Shown one piece after another: positions 37,828 through 47,009 of a stretch of DNA of 64,000 bases (the first letter of the stretch is position 1; the number at the start of each line of letters is the position of its first letter). Made by a program: the position numbers and the translations under genes. Source of the DNA: Terriglobales bacterium. GTDB taxonomy: Bacteria > Acidobacteriota > Terriglobia > Terriglobales > Acidobacteriaceae. The notes beneath the pieces were generated by a model. That model ran no database searches and was not told the origin of the DNA. It saw nothing but the letters and a program-made list of their open reading frames with translations. The stretch covers positions 702,122-766,121 of the forward strand of contig JAOAPE010000012.1 in NCBI GenBank assembly GCA_025462725.1, given 5' to 3'.

Positions 37828-38607
37828 CTATGACTTAGGACGGATGGGATGTGTCTGGTCGAGCTTTTTGATGACTTCGTCAGACGGTTTTCCGCCTTTG
37901 CAACTAGGGTGGCCGAAACCGCTGGGGCTGGTGCCGTTCTGGATGTCCAAGATCATATTGTCGTTCTGGCCCGGAGATACGCCCATGGGGACTCCATCAA
38001 GTTTTAGGAGATGACGCACCTTCCAGGCGATGACATGATCGGCACAAGAGGTGTCGCCGCTGAGTCCGATGCCGCCGAGGAGCTTACCTTTTTGATCGTA
38101 AAGCGGCAGACCGCCGCCGAAGACGATTGCTCCACCCACAGATTTGCCGACAATCGGATCGTTTGCTTGGCCGAAGCTGTTGGGGTCACCGATGAGCGCA
38201 AGAGGATTGGGTGGGGAAGAATTGATGATGCTGAAAAGACGGCCACCGGGTTGAGCAGCGGAATAAAGGTTCGCGGTAGAAAGTGCAAAATTGTCAGTGC
38301 TGAATGCGTTGGCGGTGCTGGCCTTTTCCGCCGAAATGGCGCGGCTTCCGGGCCACTGCGCCCCGCGGTCCGGACCAGAGAAGACGACGGCGCAGCCGGT
38401 GCCGTCGCGATCGACGATGGACGCCCATTCCTGATTTCCAAGGCCAGTATTGGCTTCCTTTCCCTCCTTGATCACCTGGGTTAGTGCAACCTTCAAAGCG
38501 TCACGGCTGGGCAAAGCAGCGCATCCGGGCTTTTGCTGTGCGAAAGCTGAGTGGCAGAAGGCGGTAAGGAGGAAAAAGCGGAAGCAGATAACGCCGAAAT
38601 GTTTCAT
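37828..38607 (-). CDS. Secreted GlcG/HbpS-family haem-binding-like protein
   Basis: 259 residues with a signal peptide (ends SAFAQ). The GlcG/HbpS domain is seen in ISAEKASTANAFSTDNFALS, GGLPLYDQKGKLLGGIGLSGDTSCADHVIAWKV in parts, and neighbouring Gly-rich strands. HbpS binds haem in Streptomyces; GlcG is of unknown function in glycolate operons. Two extra Cys pairs (GCAALP, TGCAVV) may form disulfides. No operon partner. Confidence 0.8.
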   Translation of the reverse strand: MKHFGVICFRFFLLTAFCHSAFAQQKPGCAALPSRDALKVALTQVIKEGKEANTGLGNQEWASIVDRDGTGCAVVFSGPDRGAQWPGSRAISAEKASTANAFSTDNFALSTANLYSAAQPGGRLFSIINSSPPNPLALIGDPNSFGQANDPIVGKSVGGAIVFGGGLPLYDQKGKLLGGIGLSGDTSCADHVIAWKVRHLLKLDGVPMGVSPGQNDNMILDIQNGTSPSGFGHPSCKGGKPSDEVIKKLDQTHPIRPKS

Positions 38608-38737
38608 TAATGTACCGTCCTGCTTAGAGCAGAGTGCGTTAGCAGTGCCTCAGGTTGCATGAACCCGAGGCTGCGATTGCCGAATCCTATTGCGCGGTAG
38701 CCGTTGTACGGCATATTCTCGCTACTCTGGAGAAGAC

Positions 38738-40018
38738 ATGTTTAGCAGCGCACTTACACGTCGTCATTTTCTGCTCGGCGCGCAAGCAGTCGCGATCTCA
38801 ACTGCATTGAATCGCGCTTACGCGCATCATCTTCCTGAAACTCTCAGCAGTGACGAAGCATTCTGGGAACAGATACGAGCGGCTTACGTCCATGACCCTG
38901 ACATCATCAACCTGAATAACGGCGGTGTGGCTCCGGCGCCGAAAGTGGTGCTTGACGCTGAAATCGAGGCAATCCGGTACAGCAATTTTTCTCCGTCGTA
39001 CCGAATGTGGCGGGAATTGGAACCACACGTTGAGGATGTAAGGAAAAAGCTGGCGAAAATGTGGGATGCCGATCCCGACTGCATAGCCATCACGCGCAAT
39101 GCGAGCGAGTCATTGATCAACGCGCAGCTTGGCATCAATCTGAAGTCCGGCGACGAGGTTCTGACGACAAGCCAGGATTATCCGCGCATGATCACGACAT
39201 GGGAACAACGTGCGCGCCGCGATGGGATAGTCCTCAAGAAGCTCGACTATAAGGTGCCGGTGCAACAGCCGGGCAATCTGGTGAGCCTGTTTGAGCGGGC
39301 TATCACGCCACGCACGAGGGTGATTCATTTCTCACAAGTAGTGTTCATGACCGGGCAGATCTTTCCTGTGAAAGAAATATGCGAACTCGCGCGGAAGAAT
39401 AACATCGTTAGCATTGTTGACGGAGCGCATGCGTTCGCTCATGTCCCATTCAAGTTTTCTGATTTTGATTGCGATTACTACGGAGCCAGTCTGCATAAGT
39501 GGCTTTCGGCGCCGGTGGGCACGGGAGTGCTTTACGTCCGGAAAGACCGCATTGAGAAGACGTGGGCACTGATGCCCGCGGCACCTTCTCAGGACAAAGA
39601 CATCCGGAAGTTCGAAGAGATCGGGACGCATCCGGCTGCGATGCACAATGGGATCCTGCAGGCGCTGGCGTTCCATGAAAACATTGGAGCCGACCGCAAA
39701 TTCGCGCGACTGCGTTTCCTCAAACAGCGGTGGGCGGAGCGGTTGTCGAAAATTCCGGGATGCACGGTGCTGGTTAAGTTAGACCCGAACCTTTCCGGCG
39801 CATTTGGGACGGTACAATTCGACGGCGTTGATGCGGGGAAACTCGGCGGAGTATTGCTGAGCAAGTACAAGATTCTGGTTACGCCAATCGGTGGACCGGG
39901 ATTCAATGGCCTGCGAATCTGCCCGAACGTTTATACGTCGTTGGATGAAATCGACAAGTTCTGCCAAGCAGTGGAAGAGACTATCCCGACCCTGAGGACA
40001 GCAAGCGGGAAGAGCTGA
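38738..40018 (+). CDS. Tat-exported PLP enzyme, class V aminotransferase fold
   Basis: 426 residues from the ATG at 38738 (GGAGAAG upstream). A twin-arginine-type signal (TRRHFLLGAQAVAISTA) means the folded, cofactor-loaded protein is exported. The PLP-dependent class V fold is clear: NLNNGGVAPAPK, TRNASESLINAQLG, VDGAHAFAHVPF with the PLP-contact Asp, and YGASLHKWLSAPVGTG with the Schiff-base Lys. Closest in style to isopenicillin-N-epimerase-like proteins and cysteine-desulfurase relatives; the true substrate is unknown. Confidence 0.88.
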   Translation: MFSSALTRRHFLLGAQAVAISTALNRAYAHHLPETLSSDEAFWEQIRAAYVHDPDIINLNNGGVAPAPKVVLDAEIEAIRYSNFSPSYRMWRELEPHVEDVRKKLAKMWDADPDCIAITRNASESLINAQLGINLKSGDEVLTTSQDYPRMITTWEQRARRDGIVLKKLDYKVPVQQPGNLVSLFERAITPRTRVIHFSQVVFMTGQIFPVKEICELARKNNIVSIVDGAHAFAHVPFKFSDFDCDYYGASLHKWLSAPVGTGVLYVRKDRIEKTWALMPAAPSQDKDIRKFEEIGTHPAAMHNGILQALAFHENIGADRKFARLRFLKQRWAERLSKIPGCTVLVKLDPNLSGAFGTVQFDGVDAGKLGGVLLSKYKILVTPIGGPGFNGLRICPNVYTSLDEIDKFCQAVEETIPTLRTASGKS

Positions 40019-40025
40019 CGAGTTG

Positions 40026-40712
40026 CTATTCGCCGCTTGAGAACGATTTGAAGTGATCTCCGCCGTGACGTACATCGGCGCCACGGACCCAGAAGATCAC
40101 ATCTTCCGCGATGTTAGTTGCGTGGTCAGCGACGCGTTCCAGGTTGCGGGAGATCAGAAGCGCGTCCAGTGCTTGCTGAGTGATCTCAGGGTTGTTGTGC
40201 ATGCGATCGACAAGCGCGATGTAAACCTCGTCGTCCATGCGGTCAACGATGTCATCCATCTTGAGCACCGCTTCGGCTAAATCGGCATTGCCGGCGATGA
40301 AGGCTTCCAGCGCGCGGCGAATCATTCCGGCGGCGGTGGCAGCCATGCGCGGGATATCCACAGGCAGGTCGACATGGGGAAGTCCAATAAGTTCGATCCC
40401 TCGCTCCGCGATGTTCACGGCTTGATCTCCGACCCGCTCGAGGTCTCCGTTGATCTTCATGCAAGCGGTGATGAAGCGCAGGTCAACCGCCATGGGTTGC
40501 TGCATGGCTAAAAGATCCAATGCAAGCTCATCTATCTGGCGCTCGGCGCGGTTGATGGCACTCTCGGATTCGAAGACGGAATTGCAGAGCTTCAGGTCGC
40601 GACGGCGATATCCTTCGACAGCGCGGTCCACTGCTTGTTCCGCTAAGCCTCCCATCATGAGGAGCTTTTGCTTCAATTCGTCCATGCCTTGCTGAAATCG
40701 AGTGCGTGTCAT
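40026..40712 (-). CDS. phoU: Phosphate-signalling regulator PhoU
   Basis: 228 residues, two three-helix PhoU domains. Metal-binding ExxxD-type motifs appear in the first ([38 protein letters not shown]) and the second ([21 protein letters not shown]). PhoU couples the Pst transporter to PhoR and keeps the Pho regulon off when phosphate is plentiful. Its start overlaps the pstB stop by 4 bp. A second PhoU-like gene lies at 46199. Confidence 0.95.
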   Translation of the reverse strand: MTRTRFQQGMDELKQKLLMMGGLAEQAVDRAVEGYRRRDLKLCNSVFESESAINRAERQIDELALDLLAMQQPMAVDLRFITACMKINGDLERVGDQAVNIAERGIELIGLPHVDLPVDIPRMAATAAGMIRRALEAFIAGNADLAEAVLKMDDIVDRMDDEVYIALVDRMHNNPEITQQALDALLISRNLERVADHATNIAEDVIFWVRGADVRHGGDHFKSFSSGE

Positions 40713-41470
40713 CCGAACCTGCCTGTTATGTAGTCTTCAGTCTTCTTGTTGGAAGGGGTGGTAAAGATCTTTTCGGTCTTGTCCATTTCAATCAGCTCGC
40801 CCATGAGAAAGAAGGCGGTGAAATCTGCGACACGCGCTGCCTGCTGCATATTATGCGTGACGATCACGACCGTGTAATTCTGCTTGAGCGAGAAAATAAG
40901 TTCTTCAATCTTGCTGGTGGAAATAGGGTCGAGCGCCGAAGCGGGTTCGTCCATAAGCAAGACCTCGGGTTCGACTGCGAGCGCTCTCGCGATACATAAA
41001 CGTTGTTGTTGGCCTCCGGAAAGGCTAGCGCCGGACTTTTTCTTGAGATCATCCTTCACTTCGTCCCAAAGTGCGGCCGACGTCAGGCATCTTTCGACTA
41101 CTGCATCCAGTTCGCGCCCTCTACTTACGCCGTTGAGTCTCAAACCTGCAGCCACGTTGTCGTAAATGGTCATTGTAGGAAAGGGATTCGGCTTCTGAAA
41201 GACCATGCCCACCCTACGGCGTACTTGAACGGCAGAACTGCCGCTGCCGTAAATATCAGTGTCGCCGATCTTTACGTTGCCTTCGGCGCGAGCATCGGGA
41301 ATGGTTTCATGCATGCGATTCAAGCAGCGCACGAATGTGGACTTGCCGCAACCCGAGGGGCCAATGATGGCTGTGGCTTTGCCGGGAGCAACGTCCATGG
41401 TGATGCCGTGCAGAGCCTGCGTCTTTCCGAACCACGCTTTCAGGTTTTGTACTTTGATCCCTACTGCCAT
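40709..41470 (-). CDS. pstB: Phosphate ABC transporter ATP-binding protein PstB
   Basis: 253 residues from the ATG at 41470 (the open frame extends into pstA). Walker [11 protein letters not shown]-loop [10 protein letters not shown], signature LSGGQQQRL, Walker [14 protein letters not shown] and the switch His in VTHNMQQ are all normal. It energises PstCA-mediated uptake. Spaced 2 bp from pstA and overlapping phoU. Confidence 0.97.
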   Translation of the reverse strand: MAVGIKVQNLKAWFGKTQALHGITMDVAPGKATAIIGPSGCGKSTFVRCLNRMHETIPDARAEGNVKIGDTDIYGSGSSAVQVRRRVGMVFQKPNPFPTMTIYDNVAAGLRLNGVSRGRELDAVVERCLTSAALWDEVKDDLKKKSGASLSGGQQQRLCIARALAVEPEVLLMDEPASALDPISTSKIEELIFSLKQNYTVVIVTHNMQQAARVADFTAFFLMGELIEMDKTEKIFTTPSNKKTEDYITGRFG

Positions 41471-41472
41471 TT

Positions 41473-42330
41473 CTAGTGACTTCCTTTTAGGACGCCGCGG
41501 CTTGCCACGATGCGCACTGAGGTGACTGCAGCAACAATCAGAACAACGAGGACGAGAGCTCCAGCCCAGGCTTTGCGATGCCATTCTTCATAGGGGGAAA
41601 TCGCGAAGACGAATATCTGAAGCGGCAAAGCGGCCGTGGGCTGGGTTGGATCCATATTCCAAAAAGAGTTACCGAATGCGGTGAACAAGAGGGGAGCGGT
41701 TTCTCCGGCTACGCGGGCGAAAGCAAGCATTATGCCCGTGATAATGCCAGCGCTTGCGGTACGCAACGCAATTGAAATGGTCGTCCGCCATTTGGGGATT
41801 CCCAAACCCAGAGCGGCTTCCCGCAAAGCTTGTGGAACCATCAACAACATCCCTTCCGTAGCGCGCGCGATGGTCGGCACCATCATGATGCCCAAGGCCA
41901 AGCCCCCGGCGAAAGCAGAGAAATGTTTTTGACGAATGACGACGAGGGCGTAAATAGCTATGCCCATGACAATGGAGGGAATGCCGTTGAGTACGTCGGC
42001 GGTGAATCGCACTAAATGGCCGAAACGCCCTCGACCGTATTCTGCGAGATAAATGCCCGAGCCGACGCCGAGTGGCACTCCAATACAGCTTGCGATGAGA
42101 AGGATGAACGCAGAGCCGACGATGGCATTGGCCATGCCGCCTCCAGATTCGCCGACGGGCTTTGGTATCTGCGTGAAAAAGGCCCAGTCGAGAGAGCCGA
42201 ATCCGCGGTAGACCAGATATCCGAAGATCGCCAGCAGGGGAACAAGCACCAGTGCAGCCGCAAGCCATGAGAGCGCTGTGGCTAGATGGTTCACGAGATA
42301 CCGGCGGATGCCAATGTAGCTAGCGTTCAT
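41473..42330 (-). CDS. pstA: Phosphate ABC transporter permease PstA
   Basis: 285 residues with six hydrophobic helices. The EAA-loop region ([21 protein letters not shown]) that docks to PstB is clear, and [24 protein letters not shown] in the N-terminal half is typical PstA. It starts 2 bp after pstC ends. Confidence 0.95.
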   Translation of the reverse strand: MNASYIGIRRYLVNHLATALSWLAAALVLVPLLAIFGYLVYRGFGSLDWAFFTQIPKPVGESGGGMANAIVGSAFILLIASCIGVPLGVGSGIYLAEYGRGRFGHLVRFTADVLNGIPSIVMGIAIYALVVIRQKHFSAFAGGLALGIMMVPTIARATEGMLLMVPQALREAALGLGIPKWRTTISIALRTASAGIITGIMLAFARVAGETAPLLFTAFGNSFWNMDPTQPTAALPLQIFVFAISPYEEWHRKAWAGALVLVVLIVAAVTSVRIVASRGVLKGSH

Positions 42331-42332
42331 TC

Positions 42333-43361
42333 CTAATGCGACCTCGCGGTATTGCCGCGCGTGATGCTCCAGATCAAACCTTGCGCAAAAATGTTGACGA
42401 TGACCGTGACCAGAAATAGCGCGAGTCCGATCTCAACCAACGCGCTGAGATAGAGGTTCTCTGTGGCTTCGCTGAATTCATTGGCGATGACGCTGGCCAT
42501 GGTGTATCCGGGAGCGAAGAGGGATTTCGCAATCTCTGCGCGGTTGCCGATCAACATCGTGACAGCCATGGTTTCGCCCAATGCGCGTCCGAGGGCGAGG
42601 ACGATGCCGCCCATGATCCCGACGCGCGCGTTGCGCAAAACACCGATCCGCAACATCTCCCAACGGGTGGCGCCGAGCGCGAGTGCGGCCTCGCGCTGCG
42701 GAGAGGGAACTGCGAGCATGACCTCGCGGGTTATCGAGGAGATGAATGGAACGATCATGATGGCGAGAATCACACTTGCCGGCAACATTCCGATGCCGTA
42801 CATCGGGCCGGTGAATAAGCCGGTCCAGCCGAAGTGCTTGGCCAGAAATGGTTCGATGAACTGACGCATGAGAGGTACGAGGACGAAGATTCCCCAAAGT
42901 CCGTAAATCACACTGGGAATGGCGGCGAGAAGCTCGACTAAATACGAGAACACATTTCGCAAAGGACGCGGGCACATCTCATTCATGAAGATGGCAACGC
43001 CGACTCCAAGTGGCACGGCGATGGCGAGGGCCAGCATGGAAGAGACCAGAGTTCCGAAGATGAAGGGCAATGCGCCGAAATCGCCAGCGACGGGATCCCA
43101 GTTTTGTCCTTTGAAGAAGCTCCAGCCGAATTGGTGGATGGACAAGCGCGATTGCAAGTAGAGTTGGCTTACGATAAGCACCACGATCGCGAGCACTGAG
43201 ACTGCGCTGAGCAGCAAAGCGCCACGGAAGAGTTGGTCCATGCTATTTCCAGAGCCGGAGGTGATGAGCGACGCTGGTTTCGTGGGGAAAACTTTAGAGC
43301 CGGCGGCTTCATCCCGCACTGAGTGGGAAAAAGAGGGCATTTTTAGGTGCGGGGAATTCAT
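42333..43361 (-). CDS. pstC: Phosphate ABC transporter permease PstC
   Basis: 342 residues with six hydrophobic helices. ELLAAIPSVIYGLWGIFVLVP and the EAA loop QREAALALGATRWEMLRIGVL are typical of PstC. The first 40 residues are Ser/Lys-rich and probably cytoplasmic; an internal Met at residue 41 is an alternative start. A candidate Pho box lies 26 bp upstream and a terminator separates it from the porin gene, so pstCAB-phoU can form its own operon. Confidence 0.95.
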   Translation of the reverse strand: MNSPHLKMPSFSHSVRDEAAGSKVFPTKPASLITSGSGNSMDQLFRGALLLSAVSVLAIVVLIVSQLYLQSRLSIHQFGWSFFKGQNWDPVAGDFGALPFIFGTLVSSMLALAIAVPLGVGVAIFMNEMCPRPLRNVFSYLVELLAAIPSVIYGLWGIFVLVPLMRQFIEPFLAKHFGWTGLFTGPMYGIGMLPASVILAIMIVPFISSITREVMLAVPSPQREAALALGATRWEMLRIGVLRNARVGIMGGIVLALGRALGETMAVTMLIGNRAEIAKSLFAPGYTMASVIANEFSEATENLYLSALVEIGLALFLVTVIVNIFAQGLIWSITRGNTARSH

Positions 43362-43386
43362 ATTTCCACTCAGGCTAGCAGCGCAT

Positions 43387-43404
43387 TGTTACAGGAGTGT
43401 TAAA
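43387..43404 (-). promoter_or_regulatory. Candidate PhoB box upstream of pstC
   Basis: On the minus strand two half-sites TTTAACA and TGTAACA are separated by CTCC, an 11-bp period as in PhoB boxes. The same layout occurs before pstS, phoU2 and phoB. Confidence 0.6.
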
Positions 43405-43422
43405 AGCAATGGGCGAGAGAAT

Positions 43423-43485
43423 AAAAAAAGGCACCGACTTTGCCTCTCCGGGGCGATATGTCCGGAACTCTGAGGGGTCGGTGCC
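43423..43485 (-). terminator. Intrinsic terminator between porin and pstC
   Basis: Read on the minus strand, GGCACCGAC and GTCGGTGCC (43485-43477 and 43438-43430) form a 9-bp stem, followed by seven Ts (43429-43423). The 38-nt loop itself contains a TCCGG/CCGGA pair, so a branched hairpin is possible. Confidence 0.8.
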
Positions 43486-43509
43486 AAGCCTGTTCGGAGT
43501 ACAACTTGG

Positions 43510-45057
43510 TTAGAACTTGTAGATAAGATCCAACTGCATACGGTTTAGGAACGGTTCTGGTGTTGGGGCAGCTGCGTTCAGCAATCTGCGACCGGTCCAC
43601 CAAGTCAGCGCAGCGGTCGTGTTTTTCTGCATCAGCCAGTTTGCATAGAAGCGGTGTTGGGCCACATTGGTGGGCTGTCGCAAGTCGCTTTCGTTGAATT
43701 GCGAAATGACTGCATCCTGGTCTATGTGCGCGAAGCTGTATCCGAAGAGCAGATCATTGCGCTCTTTCTGCTGACCGATGCTGCCTTCGAGCCAATATGC
43801 TTTGTCTTGCGGACGAGTAAAGCCCGTTGGGGTAACGGCCCGAAGGTTCTGCTCGTAATCGAGTACTACTCGCAGTGGGAACTTCGCCCAGTTTGTTTTT
43901 ATGTTGTTGTCCAAGATGTAATCGGTGTACATGAAGCCTGAGAGGAAGCGCGTTGCAGTGCCGCTACCTTGCGTAGCGTTGGTAAACGAGTTCGCGTTGA
44001 TAACGCGATTTGCACCGAAAACCGCTGTGGCAATCGCATCGGCCCCGTTCCAATTCATGACCGTGAACGACGGAGTCATCGTCCAGCGACTTCCCAGTTG
44101 CAGTTTCGACGCAAATTGCACGCCGACTGCGTTGGAGTCTTTTCCTCCGCTGCTCTCGTTGAAAAACAGCTGCATTGCCTGCGCACTTACATTCTTAACG
44201 ATCGGATTCTTAACGTCGAAGGACAGCTTCTCGGTGAATCCTTCCGGATTAAGGTCTGGGTCAAACGTGAGAGTTGTTCGTTGCCAGGTATATGCGAACT
44301 TTCCTCCGGTGAGACTCAACCATTTGTGCGCCTGAGGATTGTAGGTGATCCATCCGCGGTCGAAACCTACTGTCTTGCGCTCAAAGAAACTTGTCAGAGT
44401 CTCATTGGTAGACACGGGATCGGTGAGGGCACCTGAGGCAATGTAGATGCCACCAGTGAAGTCTTCATTGATCTTGCCATCGATACCAAAGCGGAGGCGG
44501 ATGCGCGCACGATAGCGGTCCGGTGTTCCGTTTTGCAGGAAGCCTTCGCCGCGAATACGGACATCGCCAGAGGGACGGAAACGATTCAGAATCCCCTCTG
44601 CTGCCACCAATCGTTTCTGGTCTTCTTGCGTGCTCAATGCGGCGTTCTGCTGATTGAGTTTCACATCGGCAAGATCAGTCTGGATCTTGTTAACGGATTC
44701 GCTGTTCTGACTTGCAGCAGTTTGTGCTGAGGCAGCTTTTGCGGCTGCATCTGAAGCCGAGGTCTGCGTCTGCTTCAGGGCGTCAATCTGCTGCTGGTTG
44801 GCAGCATCGCGACGCTGTAACTCCACCATCAATGTCTGGATCTGCGCACGCTGTTCGGCCATCGCTTGTTGCTGCGCGGCGAGCGCATCCTGCAACTGTT
44901 TGATGGCTGCTGCGTTGGAGGATGCCGTGCTCCGAGTAGCAGCGGATTTCTTCTTAGTTGCTTTCTTTGTGGGCGTGGCAGTTTGAGCGTTGGCAAAAGG
45001 GACGGCCATGCTCAGGGTGAGTGCCATCGCTGCCAATCTTTGTAAATTCGCTTTCAT
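43510..45057 (-). CDS. Putative outer-membrane porin with coiled-coil N-terminus
   Basis: 515 residues from the ATG at 45057, which has TAGGAGATTTC before it (an ATG 13 codons upstream is less likely). A signal peptide is followed by a Lys/Thr-rich stretch, a Gln/Ala-rich coiled coil (about 45-135, QLQDALAAQQQAMAEQRAQI and so on) and a beta-strand-rich barrel ending in Phe (LDLIYKF), the hallmark of an outer-membrane barrel. The coiled coil may form a trimeric stalk. Its place between pstS and pstC suggests phosphate or polyphosphate uptake across the outer membrane, like OprP/OprO, but this is inferred from context. Confidence 0.8.
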   Translation of the reverse strand: MKANLQRLAAMALTLSMAVPFANAQTATPTKKATKKKSAATRSTASSNAAAIKQLQDALAAQQQAMAEQRAQIQTLMVELQRRDAANQQQIDALKQTQTSASDAAAKAASAQTAASQNSESVNKIQTDLADVKLNQQNAALSTQEDQKRLVAAEGILNRFRPSGDVRIRGEGFLQNGTPDRYRARIRLRFGIDGKINEDFTGGIYIASGALTDPVSTNETLTSFFERKTVGFDRGWITYNPQAHKWLSLTGGKFAYTWQRTTLTFDPDLNPEGFTEKLSFDVKNPIVKNVSAQAMQLFFNESSGGKDSNAVGVQFASKLQLGSRWTMTPSFTVMNWNGADAIATAVFGANRVINANSFTNATQGSGTATRFLSGFMYTDYILDNNIKTNWAKFPLRVVLDYEQNLRAVTPTGFTRPQDKAYWLEGSIGQQKERNDLLFGYSFAHIDQDAVISQFNESDLRQPTNVAQHRFYANWLMQKNTTAALTWWTGRRLLNAAAPTPEPFLNRMQLDLIYKF

Positions 45058-45098
45058 GAAATCTCCTAACGTCTTTGTTAAGCGGTTCAGTGGCATAA

Positions 45099-46103
45099 CT
45101 ACTTTAATTGAGCGATGGTGGCTTTTACCTTTGCCGCCACTTCCGCAGGAAGGGGAGCATACGTCAATTGCGAGGTCATCTTCTGGCCTTCAGTGACCAT
45201 CCAGTTCAGGAAATCGACGATGATCTTTTGCTTATTGGCATCGGCATTATGCGCCGGGATCAGTAGCCAGGTGAAACTTGCGATGGGGTAAGAATCCTTG
45301 CCTGGTGCGTTTGTGATGGAGACACGGTAGTCAGAGGGCATTTTCGCGGATGCAGCAGCCGCGGTGGTCGAACCCAGTGACGCCTTAACAAATTGTCCTG
45401 CGGCATTCTTCACTGTGCCGAAGGCAATCTTGTTCTGTTCCGCATAGATCAATTCGATATATCCGATGGAGCCTTCCATCTGCCGGATCATGCCAGCGAC
45501 CCCTTCATTGCCTTTCGCTCCGAGTCCAAGCGGCCACTTCACAGAAGTGCCTTTGCCGGGGCCTGATTGCCAGTCCGAACTGACTTTTGAAAGATAGTCC
45601 GTGAAAACGTACGTGGTTCCGCTGCCGTCTGAACGATGCACTACGACTATCGGAACATTTGGCAGATTCATTCCGGGGTTGTCTTTAGCGAGAGCGGCAT
45701 CATTCCAGCTGGTGATACGGCCCAAAAAAATTCCTGCAAGTGTTGCCGGCGTGAACTTGATCTCACCTTTGGCTCCAGGGATGTTGTATGCGGGAACGAC
45801 AGCGCCGAGCACGGTAGGGATGTGATAGATCTTGGTTTTGGCGTCTGCCAACTGCGCGTCAGTCATTGGACCGTCCGACGCACCGAAGTCCACAGTGCCT
45901 GCCAACACCTGACGAATACCGCCACCGCTGCCGATGGATTGGTAGTTGATCTCAACATCTGAATGCTGATTGTGGTATTCGCTGAACCACTTCGAATACA
46001 TCGGATACGGAAAGGTGGCGCCAGCACCATTCAACTTGGTCTGCGCTGAAGCCGCAGTCGCGATAGCAGCTAAGCAAAACAACGTAATGAAACGACGAAT
46101 CAC
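45099..46103 (-). CDS. pstS: Phosphate-binding periplasmic protein PstS
   Basis: 334 residues from a GTG at 46103 with a strong AGAGGAGG ribosome-binding site. A signal peptide (ends ASAQ) is followed by LNGAGATFPYPMYSKWF, INYQSIGSGGGIRQV, FGASDGPMTD and VVHRSDGSGTTYVFTDYL, the residues that cradle phosphate. It delivers phosphate to PstCA. Preceded by a Pho box and followed closely by the porin gene. Confidence 0.97.
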   Translation of the reverse strand: MIRRFITLFCLAAIATAASAQTKLNGAGATFPYPMYSKWFSEYHNQHSDVEINYQSIGSGGGIRQVLAGTVDFGASDGPMTDAQLADAKTKIYHIPTVLGAVVPAYNIPGAKGEIKFTPATLAGIFLGRITSWNDAALAKDNPGMNLPNVPIVVVHRSDGSGTTYVFTDYLSKVSSDWQSGPGKGTSVKWPLGLGAKGNEGVAGMIRQMEGSIGYIELIYAEQNKIAFGTVKNAAGQFVKASLGSTTAAAASAKMPSDYRVSITNAPGKDSYPIASFTWLLIPAHNADANKQKIIVDFLNWMVTEGQKMTSQLTYAPLPAEVAAKVKATIAQLK

Positions 46104-46144
46104 AGTTTTTCCTCCTCTGGGATGTAATGTTTTTATAGGGGGCT

Positions 46145-46162
46145 TATTAAAGGAGTGTTAAA
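46145..46162 (-). promoter_or_regulatory. Candidate PhoB box upstream of pstS
   Basis: Minus strand reads TTTAACA, CTCC, TTTAATA: two half-sites with an 11-bp period, almost identical to the pstC box. It lies about 40 bp before the pstS start. Confidence 0.65.
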
Positions 46163-46198
46163 GACAAGTGAACAGATTGTAAAAATGACAGTGCCTAA

Positions 46199-46921
46199 TC
46201 ACCGTCTTAGCTTGTGTTTGTCGCGTATCCAGTCGATGAACAACTGTTCGTAACATTTGTCGTTTTCGCGGGCAAGGTGACGGACGGTTCGGCCGCTGAC
46301 GTAGTGACAAACTTCTTCGCCGAGATTCTTTGCATGGTCGCCGGCGCGTTCCAACGCCTGTGCCATGAACAGCACCTGTATGCTTCCGGGTGTTGCGGAA
46401 TCGTGCTGTTCAACATGGCGTATGAAGATGAGGTTTCTGAGTCGGTCAATCACGGCGTCAGACTTCAGAATGCCGAGCGCCCGGTTGATGTCTCGCTCTA
46501 GAAATGCCCGACGTGCGTTGTCAATCATCTGCTCAAGCACGGTAGCCATTCTCACGAAGTCCTCGCGATCCTCTTGAGCGATGCGGGGGAAAACGGCAGT
46601 AGCGCGACCTGCGAAACTGGAGAGGAGATCGCCAATGCGCTCCAAGTCGATGACGAACTTCATACACGTCAGCAGTTCACGCGCTTCTCGCACGGTGCTT
46701 TCGGTGATTGCAAAGACGGCTGCATCGTCCATCTCATGATCGATACGGTCAAGTTCACGCTCGTCTTGATCTATGGTAGCGAGAAGTTCGAGGTTCCCGC
46801 TGGCCATTGCGTCGGCAGCCTTTCCTGAGGCTGACTTAGCGAGTTCACATGCCCTGAGGGTGAGGTCGATCAGTCTGGAAGTATTATGACTTTCTGAATG
46901 GATGGGTATTGGGGCCGACAT
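46199..46921 (-). CDS. Second PhoU-like protein
   Basis: 240 residues with two PhoU domains: VIDLERIGDLLSSFAGRATAV in the first half and AQALERAGDHAKNLGEEVCHYVSG in the second carry the metal-binding Glu/Asp clusters. It is distinct from the phoU at 40026 and sits between phoR and pstS. A division of labour is possible, one PhoU for the Pst transporter and one for PhoR, but unproven. Confidence 0.92.
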   Translation of the reverse strand: MSAPIPIHSESHNTSRLIDLTLRACELAKSASGKAADAMASGNLELLATIDQDERELDRIDHEMDDAAVFAITESTVREARELLTCMKFVIDLERIGDLLSSFAGRATAVFPRIAQEDREDFVRMATVLEQMIDNARRAFLERDINRALGILKSDAVIDRLRNLIFIRHVEQHDSATPGSIQVLFMAQALERAGDHAKNLGEEVCHYVSGRTVRHLARENDKCYEQLFIDWIRDKHKLRR

Positions 46922-46977
46922 TGGAGTTCTCCTGCCCTACTTAATAGCAGGCGAACGTCAATAGAAGGTCAATACGG

Positions 46978-46994
46978 TGTTAATGTCTTGTAAA
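46978..46994 (-). promoter_or_regulatory. Candidate PhoB box upstream of the second phoU
   Basis: Minus strand reads TTTACA, then AGACA, then TTAACA, with an 11-bp period between half-sites. Weaker than the pstS and pstC boxes. Confidence 0.45.
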
Positions 46995-47009
46995 AATGAA
47001 TCCAACTAC